DNA of 64,000 nucleotides. Origin: Halosimplex halobium (GTDB lineage Archaea; Halobacteriota; Halobacteria; Halobacteriales; Haloarculaceae). Each line of letters begins with the position of its first letter. Within the stretch, counting starts at the first letter, position 1. Made by a program: the position numbers and the translations under genes. Below are positions 32,098 to 40,977 of the stretch, piece by piece. The stretch lies in the NCBI RefSeq assembly GCF_051414055.1, contig NZ_JBLKNX010000001.1, forward strand, positions 186,001-250,000, given 5' to 3'. The notes under the pieces are model-generated. The model made no database searches. It saw only the letters and a program-made list of their open reading frames with translations, and was not told the DNA's origin.

Positions 32098-32346
32098 TCA
32101 CTCCGCTCTTTCTTCGCCGGCCGGGTCGTGCGCGATGGCGAACAGGAACCCCGAGAGGAAGAGCAGTTCGTTGCCGAGGTACACCCCCAGGATCGGGTCG
32201 ACGATCCCGACGATCGACGCCGGGAGCGCGACGCCCAGGACCGCGAGCACGAGCGCGAGGATCGCCGCGACCCCGGCGAAGATCCGCGTGACCGCGCCGC
32301 AGACGTAGCCGACAGCGAACACCAGGATCGCTTCGAGCAGTCCCAT
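32098..32346 (-). CDS. Small membrane protein, hypothetical
   Basis: An 82-residue protein from ATG 32346 with two to three hydrophobic helices (LLEAILVFAVGYVCGAVTRI, VAAILALVLAVLGVALPASI, YLGNELLFLSGFLFAIA) and a short charged tail. It is shorter than most haloarchaeal membrane proteins and has no family I recognise. Confidence 0.65.
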   Translation of the reverse strand: MGLLEAILVFAVGYVCGAVTRIFAGVAAILALVLAVLGVALPASIVGIVDPILGVYLGNELLFLSGFLFAIAHDPAGEERAE

Positions 32347-32485
32347 GACCGGAGGGACGCGCGGGTCGCCGATAGCCCTTCCGCCGGCTGGCACAGACGG
32401 CGGCCCGACGGGTGACAGCCAGTCCGGCGGTCGGCCGTCGACTGGCCGCCGGTCACCCGTGTGTCTCGGTACCACGGCCCGGAAA

Positions 32486-32495
32486 CCGTTTTGCC
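32486..32495 (+). promoter_or_regulatory. Promoter-like box CCGTTTTGCC upstream of the GNAT gene
   Basis: The ten-base box CCGTTTTGCC is centred ~28 nt before ATG 32518. The identical box lies at the same distance before ATG 40167 (uridine phosphorylase), which suggests a promoter element used with leaderless starts. Confidence 0.5.
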
Positions 32496-32517
32496 GGTCC
32501 CGGGGCACGGGTCGCCC

Positions 32518-32979
32518 ATGCCGACGCGCGTTCGGGAGGTGACCACCGACGAGGGGTGGGACGAGGCCGTCCCGATACTCCGCCAGCTGTGGAGCCACGT
32601 CGACGAGGCGTTCGTCCGCGGGTGGCGCGCGGAGGACGACTACCGGCTGTTCGGGCTGTACGAGACCGACGGGGCCCACGGCGCCGACGACGGACCGGAG
32701 GCGACCGGCGGCGAGACGCTCGTCGCGGTCGCGGGCGTCTCGGTCCAGCGGGTGCTCCACCACGAGCGCCACCTCTGGGTCCACGACTTCGTCGTCGACG
32801 AGCCGCGCCGCGGCGAGGGCTACGGGACCGAACTGCTCGACTGGCTCGAGGAGTGGGCGCGCGACCGGGACTGCGAGAACCTCGCGCTGGCCTGCCGGGC
32901 GGGCAACGACGCCGGCCGCGAGTTCTACGAGTCCCGTGAACTGGAGGTGTGGGGGCAGGTGCTGGAGCGCGAATTATAG
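32518..32979 (+). CDS. GNAT family N-acetyltransferase
   Basis: A 153-residue acetyltransferase. The acetyl-CoA pyrophosphate loop appears as VDEPRRGEGYGTELLDWLEE (the R/Q-x-x-G-x-G/A motif), preceded by a beta strand LWVHDFVV and followed by NLALACRAGNDAGREFYESR, the typical last beta-alpha unit. It transfers an acetyl group from acetyl-CoA to an amine; acceptor unknown. ATG 32518 is supported by the promoter-like box ~28 nt upstream. Its 3' end overlaps the next, convergent gene by 6 nt. Confidence 0.88.
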   Translation: MPTRVREVTTDEGWDEAVPILRQLWSHVDEAFVRGWRAEDDYRLFGLYETDGAHGADDGPEATGGETLVAVAGVSVQRVLHHERHLWVHDFVVDEPRRGEGYGTELLDWLEEWARDRDCENLALACRAGNDAGREFYESRELEVWGQVLEREL

Positions 32980-33171
32980 GCCGATATCGGGGCCGGCGTA
33001 GGCGATGTAGACGCCGATGGCGGCGCCGGCGGCGTAGCCGAGGCTGCCGAGCGCCGCCCGCTCGACGGGGTCGCCGGCGACGAGGACACCGAACAGCGTG
33101 ACGGCCGCGGCGCCGGCGACGAACGCCGCCGCGGCCGCCTGGAGGGGCAGGGTCCGGAGGGAGCGGGACAT
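32974..33171 (-). CDS. Small two-helix membrane protein
   Basis: A 65-residue protein starting MSRSLRTLPLQAAAAAF with two hydrophobic helices and a short Gly/Ala turn, ending YAGPDIGL. It overlaps the GNAT gene tail by 6 nt in convergent orientation. Composition and start context look genuine; function unknown. An upstream in-frame start at 33198 would add nine residues. Confidence 0.6.
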   Translation of the reverse strand: MSRSLRTLPLQAAAAAFVAGAAAVTLFGVLVAGDPVERAALGSLGYAAGAAIGVYIAYAGPDIGL

Positions 33172-33273
33172 ACCTGCCGCATCGTTCGCGCCGGTCAATA
33201 GGTTTTTACCCTCGGTCCCGGGCCGCGAACGCGCGCCCGTCGGGGTTTAGTGGGTCGGTCCCGCAGGGCCGGC

Positions 33274-33831
33274 ATGGACCAGGTCTTCGCCCCGTGGCGC
33301 ATCGAGTGGGTCGAGCGCGAGGGCGGCAACGACGACGTCGATGGCTGCGTCTTCTGCGCGTTCGCCGAGGGCGACCCCGCCGAGGACCGCGACCGGCGGG
33401 TCGTCGCCCGCTCGGACCGCGCCTTCGTCCTCCTGAACAACTACCCGTACAACCCCGGCCACGTCATGGTCATCCCCCACAACCACACCGGCGACTACCG
33501 CGAGCTGGACGACGAGCAACTGCTCGACCACGCCCGGCTGAAACAGCGGACCTTCGACGCGCTCGACGACGGGCTCGGCCCCGACGCCTACAACGCCGGG
33601 CTCAACCTCGGCGGGGGCGCCGCCGGCGGCTCCATCGACGACCACCTCCACACCCACGTCGTCCCGCGCTGGGAGGGCGACACCAACTTCATGCCCGTCA
33701 TCTCGGACACCCAGGTCATCGTCGAGGCCGTCGACGACACCTACGACCGCCTCCGCGCGGCGTTCGCCGAACAGGACGGCGCCACAGTCGACGGCGAGGA
33801 CCACGCCGTCCGACTCGCCCTCGACGGGTAA
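33274..33831 (+). CDS. HIT family hydrolase/phosphorylase (Ap4A-type)
   Basis: A 185-residue HIT protein. The catalytic HxHxH motif is DDHLHTHVVPRWEGDTNFM, and a CVFCAF Cys pair near the N-terminus is typical of the branch with a Zn site. LLNNYPYNPGHVMVIPHNH is the usual nucleotide-binding strand. Such proteins cleave dinucleoside polyphosphates or nucleotide conjugates. ATG 33274 follows a short AT-rich patch (GGTTTAG at ~33245). Followed on the same strand by the cation transporter gene. Confidence 0.92.
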   Translation: MDQVFAPWRIEWVEREGGNDDVDGCVFCAFAEGDPAEDRDRRVVARSDRAFVLLNNYPYNPGHVMVIPHNHTGDYRELDDEQLLDHARLKQRTFDALDDGLGPDAYNAGLNLGGGAAGGSIDDHLHTHVVPRWEGDTNFMPVISDTQVIVEAVDDTYDRLRAAFAEQDGATVDGEDHAVRLALDG

Positions 33832-33900
33832 GTGCGCTCGACAGGTGAGCGCGCTCGCCGTCCCGACACCGCTTTGACCCGGGACGGTCAATCCCGGACG

Positions 33901-34839
33901 ATGACCGACGACCGGCCGCGGGTGCTCCGGCGGGTGGGCCTGTTGTTGCTCGGGGCCAACGTCGCCCTCGCGCTGCTGAAGGGCGGCGCCTGGTTCGCGA
34001 CGGGGAGCCTCGCCGTCCAGTCCGAGGCGGTCAACAGCGCCTCCGACGCCGTCTACTCGCTGGTCACGGTCGCGGGCCTCTACCTCACCACGCGGCCGCC
34101 GGACTTCGAACACCCCCACGGCCACGAGCGCATCGAGCCGTTCGTCGGGCTGTTCGTCGCGCTGGGCATCTTCGTCGCGGGCGGCACGGTCCTCTACCAG
34201 TCGGCGACGGCACTGCTGTCGGGCGACGTGGCCGTCTCGCGTGGCCCGACCGCCGTCGCGGTGCTGGCCGTCGCCGCCGTCGCGAAGTTCGCCCTCTACC
34301 GGTACGTCCTGGCGGCCGCCGACCGGCACAACTCGCCGGCGCTGACCGCCACCGCCGTCGACAACCGCAACGACATCCTGACCGCGAGCGCGGCCATCGT
34401 CGGCGTCCTCGGCGCCGGCGCCGGCTACCCGGTGCTGGACCCGCTGGCCGCGATGGTCGTCGCCGTCGGCATCGTCTACACCGGGATCGAGGTCGTCCGC
34501 GACAACCTCGGCTATCTCCTCGGGCGCGCGCCGCCCGAGGACCTCCGCCGGGAGATCATCCGCCGGGCGCTCGAACACCCGGACGTGGAGGGCGCCCACG
34601 ACGTGATCGCCCACTACGTCGGCCCCGAGATCGACGTGTCGCTGCACATCGAGGTCGAGGGCGAGCGGACGCTCTACGAGGCCCACGACATCGAGTCGGC
34701 CGTCGTCGACTCGATCCGCGACCTCCCGGAGGTCGACGACGTGTTCGTCCACGTCGACCCCCGCGAACTCGACGAGTGGAAGGCCGACGAGGAGGTCGAC
34801 CAGCTGGCCGACGACCGCTGGCGCTCCCAGAAGGAGTAG
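33901..34839 (+). CDS. Cation diffusion facilitator (CDF) metal transporter
   Basis: A 312-residue membrane transporter with about six helices and a cytosolic C-terminal domain. Metal-site residues occur in SEAVNSASDAVYSLVTVAG and in TATAVDNRNDILTASAAIVG (the HD/ND-x3-D pairs of CDF sites). The C-terminal ferredoxin-like domain covers ~215-300, with HDVIAHYVGPEIDVSLHIEV. It exports Zn, Mn or Fe by proton antiport; which ion cannot be read. It ends EVDQLADDRWRSQKE. Confidence 0.9.
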   Translation: MTDDRPRVLRRVGLLLLGANVALALLKGGAWFATGSLAVQSEAVNSASDAVYSLVTVAGLYLTTRPPDFEHPHGHERIEPFVGLFVALGIFVAGGTVLYQSATALLSGDVAVSRGPTAVAVLAVAAVAKFALYRYVLAAADRHNSPALTATAVDNRNDILTASAAIVGVLGAGAGYPVLDPLAAMVVAVGIVYTGIEVVRDNLGYLLGRAPPEDLRREIIRRALEHPDVEGAHDVIAHYVGPEIDVSLHIEVEGERTLYEAHDIESAVVDSIRDLPEVDDVFVHVDPRELDEWKADEEVDQLADDRWRSQKE

Positions 34840-34892
34840 CCCCGGGCGGCCCCACCGCCAGCCACTCACCCCTGGCCGCCCAACGGGCGGGT

Positions 34893-36350
34893 ATGTCGAT
34901 GGAGGCCGGCTTCGAACTGGGGTTCGCGACGCTCGACGACGAGGTGGACGACCGCGCGCTCGCGGTCGAGGGATCCCTCCCGGAGTGGCTCGACGGCGCC
35001 CTGGTCCGCAACGGGCCGGCCATCTTCGAGGTCGGCGGCGACCGCGTCGCCCACTGGTTCGACGGGCTGGCGATGCTCCACCGATTCGGGTTCGACGGCG
35101 GGAGCGACACCGTCCGCTACACCAACCGCGCGTTGCGCTCGGAGACCTACCGCCGCGCGATGGCGACCGGCGAGATCGCGGGGCAGTTCGCCACCGGCGG
35201 CGGCTACCTCCGTCGCGTCCGGCAACTGCTGTTCGGCGAGCCGACGGACAACTGCAACGTCCACGTCGCCCGCGTGGACGGCTCGCTGGTCGCGATGACC
35301 GAGGTCCCCCGCTTTCGCTCGGTCGACCCCGAGTCGCTGGCGACCGTCGGCGAGTTCGCTTTCGCCGACGCGCTGGCCGGCCACGTCAACTGCGCGCACG
35401 TCGTCCCGGACCCCCACCGCGGCGAGACGGTCGGCCTCCTCACCACCTTCGGCCGGCCCAGCGAGTACACGCTCTACCGGCTCCCCGACGGCTCGCGCTC
35501 CCGCGAGCGGATCGCGACGCTGCCGGCCGACGACCCCGCCTACGTCCACAGCTTCGCGCTGACCGAGCGGTACGTCGTCCTCACGGAACACCCGTTCGTC
35601 ACGAACCCCGCCTCATTCCTCCTGCCCGGAAACGATAGCTTCGTCGACAACTACGACTGGGAGCCCGAGCGGGGGACCCGCTTTCGCGTCGTCGACCGCG
35701 ACACCGGCGACGTGGTCGCGACCCGCGTGACGGACGCCTGGTTCGTCTTCCACCACGTCAACGCCTTCGAGGCCGAGACAGGGGACGCGACGGGCGACAC
35801 CGCGACCGGCGGGGACGCCGGTGGGGCCGACGAACTCGTCGTCGATCTGGTCGCGTACCCGGACGCCGACGTGGTCGAGGGGCTGTACCTCTCGGAAGCG
35901 GCCGACTGGTTCGAGAGCGGGCGGGACGGCCACCTCCGGCGGTTCCGGGTCCCGCTCTCGGGGGGCAGAGTGACGAGCGAATCACTGTACGAGGGGCTGG
36001 AACTCCCGCGGGTCGCCCCGGGCGACCGGACGAAGCCGTACCGGTACGCCTACGCCCAGGGGGCCGCCGAGCGCGACGGGAACCACGTCGCGAAAGTCGA
36101 CGTGGAGACGGGCGAATCCCGGCGCTGGGAGCAGTCCGGGCTGTTCGTCGAGGAACCGGTCTTCGTCCGGGCGCCCGACGCCGAGCGGCCCGGCGACGAG
36201 GGCGTGGTGCTCGTGACGGCACTGAACACGACCGAGGGGCGGACCGACCTCCTGGTGCTGGACGGCGAGACGCTCGACGAGCGTGCGCGGGCGCCGCTGC
36301 CACACGCCGTCCCGTTCGGCTTCCACGGGCGGTACTTCCCCGAGTGGTGA
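34893..36350 (+). CDS. Carotenoid cleavage oxygenase (RPE65/BCO family)
   Basis: A 485-residue non-heme iron oxygenase. The four conserved iron-binding histidines are visible: H169 in HVNCAHVVPDP, H219 in AYVHSFALTERYVVL, H287 or H288 in WFVFHHVNAFE and H478 in PFGFHGRYFPEW. DGALVRNGPAIFEVGGDRV and HWFDGLAMLHRF are family N-terminal motifs. It splits a carotenoid double bond, giving retinal or other apocarotenals. Haloarchaea use retinal for rhodopsins, but their usual enzyme is of the Brp/Blh type, so this protein may serve another carotenoid. Confidence 0.93.
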   Translation: MSMEAGFELGFATLDDEVDDRALAVEGSLPEWLDGALVRNGPAIFEVGGDRVAHWFDGLAMLHRFGFDGGSDTVRYTNRALRSETYRRAMATGEIAGQFATGGGYLRRVRQLLFGEPTDNCNVHVARVDGSLVAMTEVPRFRSVDPESLATVGEFAFADALAGHVNCAHVVPDPHRGETVGLLTTFGRPSEYTLYRLPDGSRSRERIATLPADDPAYVHSFALTERYVVLTEHPFVTNPASFLLPGNDSFVDNYDWEPERGTRFRVVDRDTGDVVATRVTDAWFVFHHVNAFEAETGDATGDTATGGDAGGADELVVDLVAYPDADVVEGLYLSEAADWFESGRDGHLRRFRVPLSGGRVTSESLYEGLELPRVAPGDRTKPYRYAYAQGAAERDGNHVAKVDVETGESRRWEQSGLFVEEPVFVRAPDAERPGDEGVVLVTALNTTEGRTDLLVLDGETLDERARAPLPHAVPFGFHGRYFPEW

Positions 36351-36470
36351 GGCGGGGCGCGACCGGTGTCGACGACGCGCTCGGCGCCGAGTTCCCGCGG
36401 TCAGCGACAGGGGAGTGCCGGACGAAATGTACACGGGCGGCCGGTCCGCGACGGACCCGCGCCCGCCCCG

Positions 36471-36701
36471 TCAGTCGTCTTCGCTCCCGGTTTCGATCAC
36501 GATCGACTGGAGCGCCGACCGGATGTGGAACGTTCGCCGCGACCCCTCTTCCGCGTCCAGCGCCCGTCTGAGGTGGTCCTCCGCCAGTTCCAGATGCCCG
36601 TCCCCGGACCCGGTAGCGACTGTCTCCCGGTCGGACGACTGCCGTCCGGAATCGTTCACAGATGTCTCTTGAGAGAGAGATAATTGAACCCCGGTGTTCA
36701 T
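36471..36701 (-). CDS. Small acidic protein, hypothetical
   Basis: From ATG 36701 a 76-residue protein, MNTGVQLSLSQETSV..., ending in a helical segment HLELAEDHLRRALDAEEGSR and ALQSIVIETGSEDD. The charge pattern of the C-terminal half is that of a real haloarchaeal helical hairpin. The Ser/Thr-rich N-terminus is less certain, so a shorter start is possible. No family recognised. Confidence 0.5.
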   Translation of the reverse strand: MNTGVQLSLSQETSVNDSGRQSSDRETVATGSGDGHLELAEDHLRRALDAEEGSRRTFHIRSALQSIVIETGSEDD

Positions 36702-36788
36702 CCGGATCCTCACACGTCCGAGCGGGGGCGAAGGTGGTCCCGCACTGGCGGCGAACTCGCGGGCCGGTGGTCGGTCGGTGCGAGTCGC

Positions 36789-38045
36789 CTACGCCAGTTC
36801 GCCCAGCGCGTAGACGGTGTTGTGGCCCGTCACTTCCACGTCCACGGTGTCGCCCAGTTCGACGCCCTGCGTCTCCGCACCTGGAATCGCCACCTGCCGG
36901 TAGGCGCGGTCGTAGCCCACGAGCGAGTCGTCGGTGCCGTCCTCCGTGAGCAGCACCGAGCGGGTCTCGCCGACCATCGACTCGTAGACCTCGTCCATCA
37001 CGTCCATCTTCAGTTCCGACATCGCCTTCGACCGCTCCTTCTTGACGGTGCCGCCCAGGCCCTTCATGTCGGCCGCGTCGGTCCCCGGCCGCTTCGAGAA
37101 GCGCGTCACGTTGATCTTCTCCGGGCGAGTCTCCCGCAACAGTGCCATCGACTGCTCGAAGTCGCGGTCGGTCTCGGTGGGGAAGCCGACGATGAAGTCC
37201 GTCGAGAGGGTCCACTCGTCGAGGTACTCGTCGAAGGTCCCGACGACCTCGACGTACTCCGAAACCTGGTGCTGGCGGCGCATGTCGCCGAGCACGTCGT
37301 CGCTACCCGACTGGACCGGCGCGTGCAGGAAGTTGTACAGTTCGTCGTGCTCGGCGAAGACTTCGGCCAGTTCCTCGCGGATGCCGTGGACGCCCTTGGG
37401 GTTGGCCATGCCCACCCGCACCCGGAACTCGCCGTCGATCTCCGAGCAGATGCGGTCGAGCAGGACGTGGAGCTTGCGCTCGCCCTCGTCCCAGCCGTAG
37501 ACGCCGGTGTCCTGGCCGGTGATGCGAATCTCCTTCGCGCCGGCGTGGACCAGGGCGCGGGCCTTCTCCAGGTTCTCCTCGACGGAGGGCGAGTCGATCT
37601 TGCCGGTCGCGTGCTTGGTGATGCAGTACGAACAGTCGCTCATACAGCCCCGAGCGATGGGGAGGATGCCGACGACGCCGTCGAGGACGGGTTCGGTGTC
37701 GGGCGTCGTCGTCGGGCACTCGCCGTTGCGGACGTACTCGGGCACCTCGTCCCAGTGGAGGATCTCCGCGTCCACGTCGGCCTGTTCGAACTCCTCGCCC
37801 TGGGCCAGCGCCATGCAGCCAGTCACCACGAGGTCCGCGGGGGTCTCGGCGTCGAGCTGTTCGGCCCGCCGGAGCATGTTGCGCTCCGTCTTCTCGACCA
37901 CGGTGCAGGTGTTGAGGATCGCCACGTCGGCCTCCTCGGGGCCGTCGGCGGGGTGGTGGCCGCCGTCGCGGAGCGCCCGCTCGATCTGGCGGCTCTCCCC
38001 GCGGTTGGCCGTGCAGCCGTAGGTCTCGATGTGATAGCGGGCCAT
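36789..38045 (-). CDS. tRNA t6A37 methylthiotransferase (e-MtaB/CDKAL1-like)
   Basis: A 418-residue radical SAM enzyme that converts t6A37 to ms2t6A in ANN-decoding tRNAs. The N-terminal cluster uses Cys in YGCTANRGES, NTCTVVEKT and VVTGCMALAQ; the radical SAM cluster motif is ARGCMSDCSYC. VQSGSDDVLGDMRRQH and IVGFPTETDRDFEQSM are conserved MTTase motifs, and a C-terminal TRAM domain (YRQVAIPG to VTGHNTVYALG) binds tRNA. The archaeal/eukaryotic branch is inferred from overall similarity to CDKAL1. ATG 38045 (MARYHIETYGC) is the conserved start. Confidence 0.94.
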   Translation of the reverse strand: MARYHIETYGCTANRGESRQIERALRDGGHHPADGPEEADVAILNTCTVVEKTERNMLRRAEQLDAETPADLVVTGCMALAQGEEFEQADVDAEILHWDEVPEYVRNGECPTTTPDTEPVLDGVVGILPIARGCMSDCSYCITKHATGKIDSPSVEENLEKARALVHAGAKEIRITGQDTGVYGWDEGERKLHVLLDRICSEIDGEFRVRVGMANPKGVHGIREELAEVFAEHDELYNFLHAPVQSGSDDVLGDMRRQHQVSEYVEVVGTFDEYLDEWTLSTDFIVGFPTETDRDFEQSMALLRETRPEKINVTRFSKRPGTDAADMKGLGGTVKKERSKAMSELKMDVMDEVYESMVGETRSVLLTEDGTDDSLVGYDRAYRQVAIPGAETQGVELGDTVDVEVTGHNTVYALGELA

Positions 38046-38128
38046 CGCGTTACTCCACTCTTGGCGCTCGCGGTCAAAAGCGCGACGGATCGGGGTGGCC
38101 AGGCGCGTCCCGCGGTCGCCGACTGGCG

Positions 38129-38815
38129 CTAATCGTCCCACCCGCTCACGTCCGACCGCTCGGCGGTGTCGTGCTGGTCGAGGAACTCCCGGGCGATTGT
38201 GGCCCCGCTCGACGCCCCGATCCGCTCGGCACCCGCCTCCAGCATCGCCTCCATCTCCGCCCACGAGCCGACCCCGCCGGAGGCCTTCACGGGCAGGTAC
38301 TCGGCGAGCAGTTCCACGTCGGGGACGGTCGCCCCGCCCCCGGAGAAGCCGGTGGCGGTCTTGAGGTAGTCGGCGTCCGCTTCGAGGGCGCACTCCGCGG
38401 CGCGGCGCTTCTCCTCCTCGGCCAGCAGCGGCGTCTCGACGATCACCTTCACCGGCACCGGGACGGCGGCGACGACCTCCTCGATCTCGTCGGTGACGGC
38501 CTCGTCCTCGCCCGCCCGCAGGCGCCCGACGTTGATCACCATGTCCAGTTCGTCCGCACCCGCCTCCCAGGCGTCCTCGGCCTCGGCGACCTTCGTCTCG
38601 GTCGTGTGCTGGCCGTGGGGGAAGCCGACGACGGTCGACAGCGGCACCGTCGGCGCGTAGCCGTCGGCGAGTTCGAGGTAACACGGGGGGATGCAGGCGC
38701 GCAGTCCGTACTCGATGGCGGCGTCGAGCACGCCGATCACGTCGTCCGGCGTCGTCTCCGGCCCGAGGACCGTGTGTTCGATGCGGCCGGTCACGTCCGC
38801 CGCGTCCGTGGTCAT
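38129..38815 (-). CDS. deoC: Deoxyribose-phosphate aldolase
   Basis: A 228-residue class I aldolase that splits 2-deoxyribose-5-phosphate into glyceraldehyde-3-phosphate and acetaldehyde. The TIM-barrel residues VKVIVETPLL, DYLKTATGFSGGG (the Schiff-base Lys) and VKASGGVGSW (the activating Lys) are present, with DELDMVINVGRL on an earlier strand. The catabolic partner uridine phosphorylase is encoded ~1.3 kb away, consistent with nucleoside salvage. Confidence 0.95.
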   Translation of the reverse strand: MTTDAADVTGRIEHTVLGPETTPDDVIGVLDAAIEYGLRACIPPCYLELADGYAPTVPLSTVVGFPHGQHTTETKVAEAEDAWEAGADELDMVINVGRLRAGEDEAVTDEIEEVVAAVPVPVKVIVETPLLAEEEKRRAAECALEADADYLKTATGFSGGGATVPDVELLAEYLPVKASGGVGSWAEMEAMLEAGAERIGASSGATIAREFLDQHDTAERSDVSGWDD

Positions 38816-39047
38816 GGCTCACTCCTCGCACCCCCACCACTAAAGCCCGCCCGGATCGGCCGCGTCGGCGGTCGCGGCAGTGTCGCGCCGCAGTCTCCCT
38901 CCCGTGATGGTCCACACCCCGACCGAACCCCGCATCTGGGGCGAACCCCACATCCCGGGCGAACCCCGTGCCCCAGCCGAAACCCCGCGACCGCCCGACA
39001 CCGCGCCGACCGCAACCCTTTCGTCCGTCCACGCCGCGCCACAGGGT

Positions 39048-39890
39048 ATGCAGATTCTCCCGAGCGGGCTCGTGGTCCCGCCGCTGCCGTACGCGATCAC
39101 GCTGGCGGCCCTGTCGGTGGCGGCCGTCGCCGCGCTCTACCTGCTGGACCCGCCGGTCACCGCCCGGCAGACCCTCGCGCTCTCGCCGTGGATGGTCGCC
39201 GGGGGCGCCTTCCACGCGCTGTACCAGGCCGGGCTCGTACTCGACCCGCTCGAACCGTTCTTCGCCGCGCCCGCGGTGTACGTGACGACGTTCGTCCTCG
39301 CCGCCGGCGTCTGGCTCCCCGCGGTCGTCCGCGCCCAGATGCTCGACGACCCCGCCCCGATCGCCCGCCATCTGGGGATCGTCGGCGGGGCGCTCGTGCT
39401 CGCGCTGACCGCCCTCGCCTACGCCTTCGCCGCCGGCCGCGTCGACTCGACGACGGCGCTCGTGTGGCTCCCGCTCGGGTTCCTCGGCGCCGCCGTGCTC
39501 ACCGCGCCGGTCTACTACCTGGTCGCGCTCAAGTGGACAGCCGCGGTCGACCACGCGGGCGTCGCCGGCCCGCTGGTCGTGTTCGCCCACGCGCTCGACG
39601 GCTTCTCGACCGCCATCGGCGTCGACGTGGTCGGGACCGGCGAGCGAACCCCGATCCCCCGCCGGATCATGGACTTCGCCGAGACGCTCCCCACCTACCC
39701 CTACATCGGCAAGGGGTGGCTGTTCGCGGCCGTCAAGCTCGTCGTCGCCGCCGGCATCGTCGTCCTGCTGGCCGACCTCGTCGAGGAGGAACCCACACAG
39801 GGCAACGTCCTGTTCGCCTTCGTTGCCGCCGTCGGCATGGGCCCCGCCGCCAACAACCTCTTCCTGTTCCTGATCGGCCCCGCGATCTGA
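39048..39890 (+). CDS. DUF63 family membrane protein
   Basis: A 280-residue polytopic protein with about seven helices starting MQILPSGLVVPPLPYAITLA. Motifs such as GGAFHALYQAG, VFAHALDGFSTAIGVDV and FAETLPTYPYIGKGWLFAAVK are typical of archaeal DUF63. The His and Asp within helices hint at a buried active or metal site, but no function is established. ATG 39048 is used; upstream in-frame codons to 38880 encode a Pro/Thr/Arg-rich sequence with a CGAACCCC repeat and are judged non-coding. Confidence 0.88.
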   Translation: MQILPSGLVVPPLPYAITLAALSVAAVAALYLLDPPVTARQTLALSPWMVAGGAFHALYQAGLVLDPLEPFFAAPAVYVTTFVLAAGVWLPAVVRAQMLDDPAPIARHLGIVGGALVLALTALAYAFAAGRVDSTTALVWLPLGFLGAAVLTAPVYYLVALKWTAAVDHAGVAGPLVVFAHALDGFSTAIGVDVVGTGERTPIPRRIMDFAETLPTYPYIGKGWLFAAVKLVVAAGIVVLLADLVEEEPTQGNVLFAFVAAVGMGPAANNLFLFLIGPAI

Positions 39891-40134
39891 GCGGGTGACT
39901 CGGTCGCCCCGTGACACCCGGCCTCTCCGTGGCACCGGCCGCCCCGGACCTCCGCTTCGGGTCGAACCCTCCCGCGCCAGCGAACCCCCTCGTTTCGGGT
40001 CGAAGCCCGTCGCACTCCTGCGGTTTTCGGCCCTCGAATCGCTGCCGAAACGCACCCCCGTCCGGCTCCGGAGGTCTCCCCACCGAACGGGAGCGCTCGG
40101 GAGTCGGCGAGCGCGCGAGCGGCCGGAACGGGTA

Positions 40135-40144
40135 CCGTTTTGCC
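40135..40144 (+). promoter_or_regulatory. Promoter-like box CCGTTTTGCC upstream of uridine phosphorylase
   Basis: Identical to the box at 32486-32495 and at the same ~28-nt distance from the start codon (ATG 40167). The rest of the 276-nt spacer 39891-40166 holds two copies of TTCGGGTCGAA (39956-39966 and 39994-40004) and no gene. Confidence 0.5.
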
Positions 40145-40166
40145 GCCGCCGGTCCCAGGGGCGGCC

Positions 40167-40892
40167 ATGGCGAAACAGCCGCACCTGCTGGTCGAGGAGG
40201 GCGACGTACACGACATCGCGCTGATCCCGGGCGACCCCGGGCGCGTCGAGCGCATTGCCGGCCACTGCGAGAACGTCGAACACGTGGCCGAGAACCGCGA
40301 GTACAAACTGGTCAACGCGACCTACGAGGGGCGAGACCTCACCATCTGTTCGACGGGGATCGGCTGCCCCTCCGCCACGATCGCCGTCGAGGAACTCGCG
40401 GCGGTCGGCGTGGACACGTTCGTCCGCGTCGGCACGACGGGGGCGCTCCAGTCGGACATCGAGATCGGCGACATGGTCGTCGCGACGGGCGCCGCCAAGA
40501 ACGAGGGGACGACGAAACGCTACGAGGACGTCGAATATCCGGCGGTCGCCGACTACGACACGCTGGACACGCTCGTCCGCAGCGCCGAGGAGCGCGGCGA
40601 GTCGGTTCACGTCGGCCCGATCGCGACCGACGACGCCTTCTACGCCGAGACCGACGAGTACGTCGACGACTGGGAGCAGGCGGGCCTGCTGGCCGTCGAG
40701 ATGGAGGCCGCCGCCGTCTTCACGCTCGCCCGGCGGAAGGGGCTGCGCGCCGGCGCCATCTGCACCGTCGACGGCAACCTCGTCGAGGGCACCCAGAAGG
40801 GCGAGACCGACGACGACGAACTGCCCGAGAAGGCGAAGGACAACGTCGAGCGCGCGATCCGCATCTCGCTGGAGGCCGCCACGCGGCTCTGA
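40167..40892 (+). CDS. udp: Uridine phosphorylase (PNP/UDP family)
   Basis: A 241-residue nucleoside phosphorylase. LIPGDPGRVERIA binds phosphate, STGIGCPSATIAVEELAAVG is the family signature, RVGTTGALQSDIEIGDMVVA lies in the core, and LLAVEMEAAAVFTLARRKG is the sugar-binding Glu-Met-Glu motif. It cleaves uridine to uracil and ribose-1-phosphate. Specificity for uridine over purine nucleosides is inferred from overall likeness to archaeal udp. With deoC nearby it fits nucleoside catabolism. Confidence 0.9.
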   Translation: MAKQPHLLVEEGDVHDIALIPGDPGRVERIAGHCENVEHVAENREYKLVNATYEGRDLTICSTGIGCPSATIAVEELAAVGVDTFVRVGTTGALQSDIEIGDMVVATGAAKNEGTTKRYEDVEYPAVADYDTLDTLVRSAEERGESVHVGPIATDDAFYAETDEYVDDWEQAGLLAVEMEAAAVFTLARRKGLRAGAICTVDGNLVEGTQKGETDDDELPEKAKDNVERAIRISLEAATRL

Positions 40893-40941
40893 GTGGCAGG
40901 CTCCGCGAGGGACGAACGGTCCCGGGTCGACGACCGTCGGA

Positions 40942-40958
40942 CGACACTTTTTGTGTCG
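40942..40958. promoter_or_regulatory. Perfect inverted repeat before the HPP-Usp gene
   Basis: CGACACTTTTTGTGTCG has 6-bp complementary arms around a T5 centre. It lies 20-36 nt upstream of ATG 40978, exactly over the expected promoter position, so it may be both the TATA-like element and an operator, or a weak terminator of the uridine phosphorylase transcript. Confidence 0.4.
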
Positions 40959-40977
40959 GGGCGGGATAGTGGCAGGC

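Noticed and set aside
39950..39980. T-loop-like sequence GGGTCGAACCCTC suggesting a tRNA
   Set aside because: The T arm lacks the TTC required in the loop and no acceptor, D or anticodon arms can be built around it. No tRNA found anywhere in the window.
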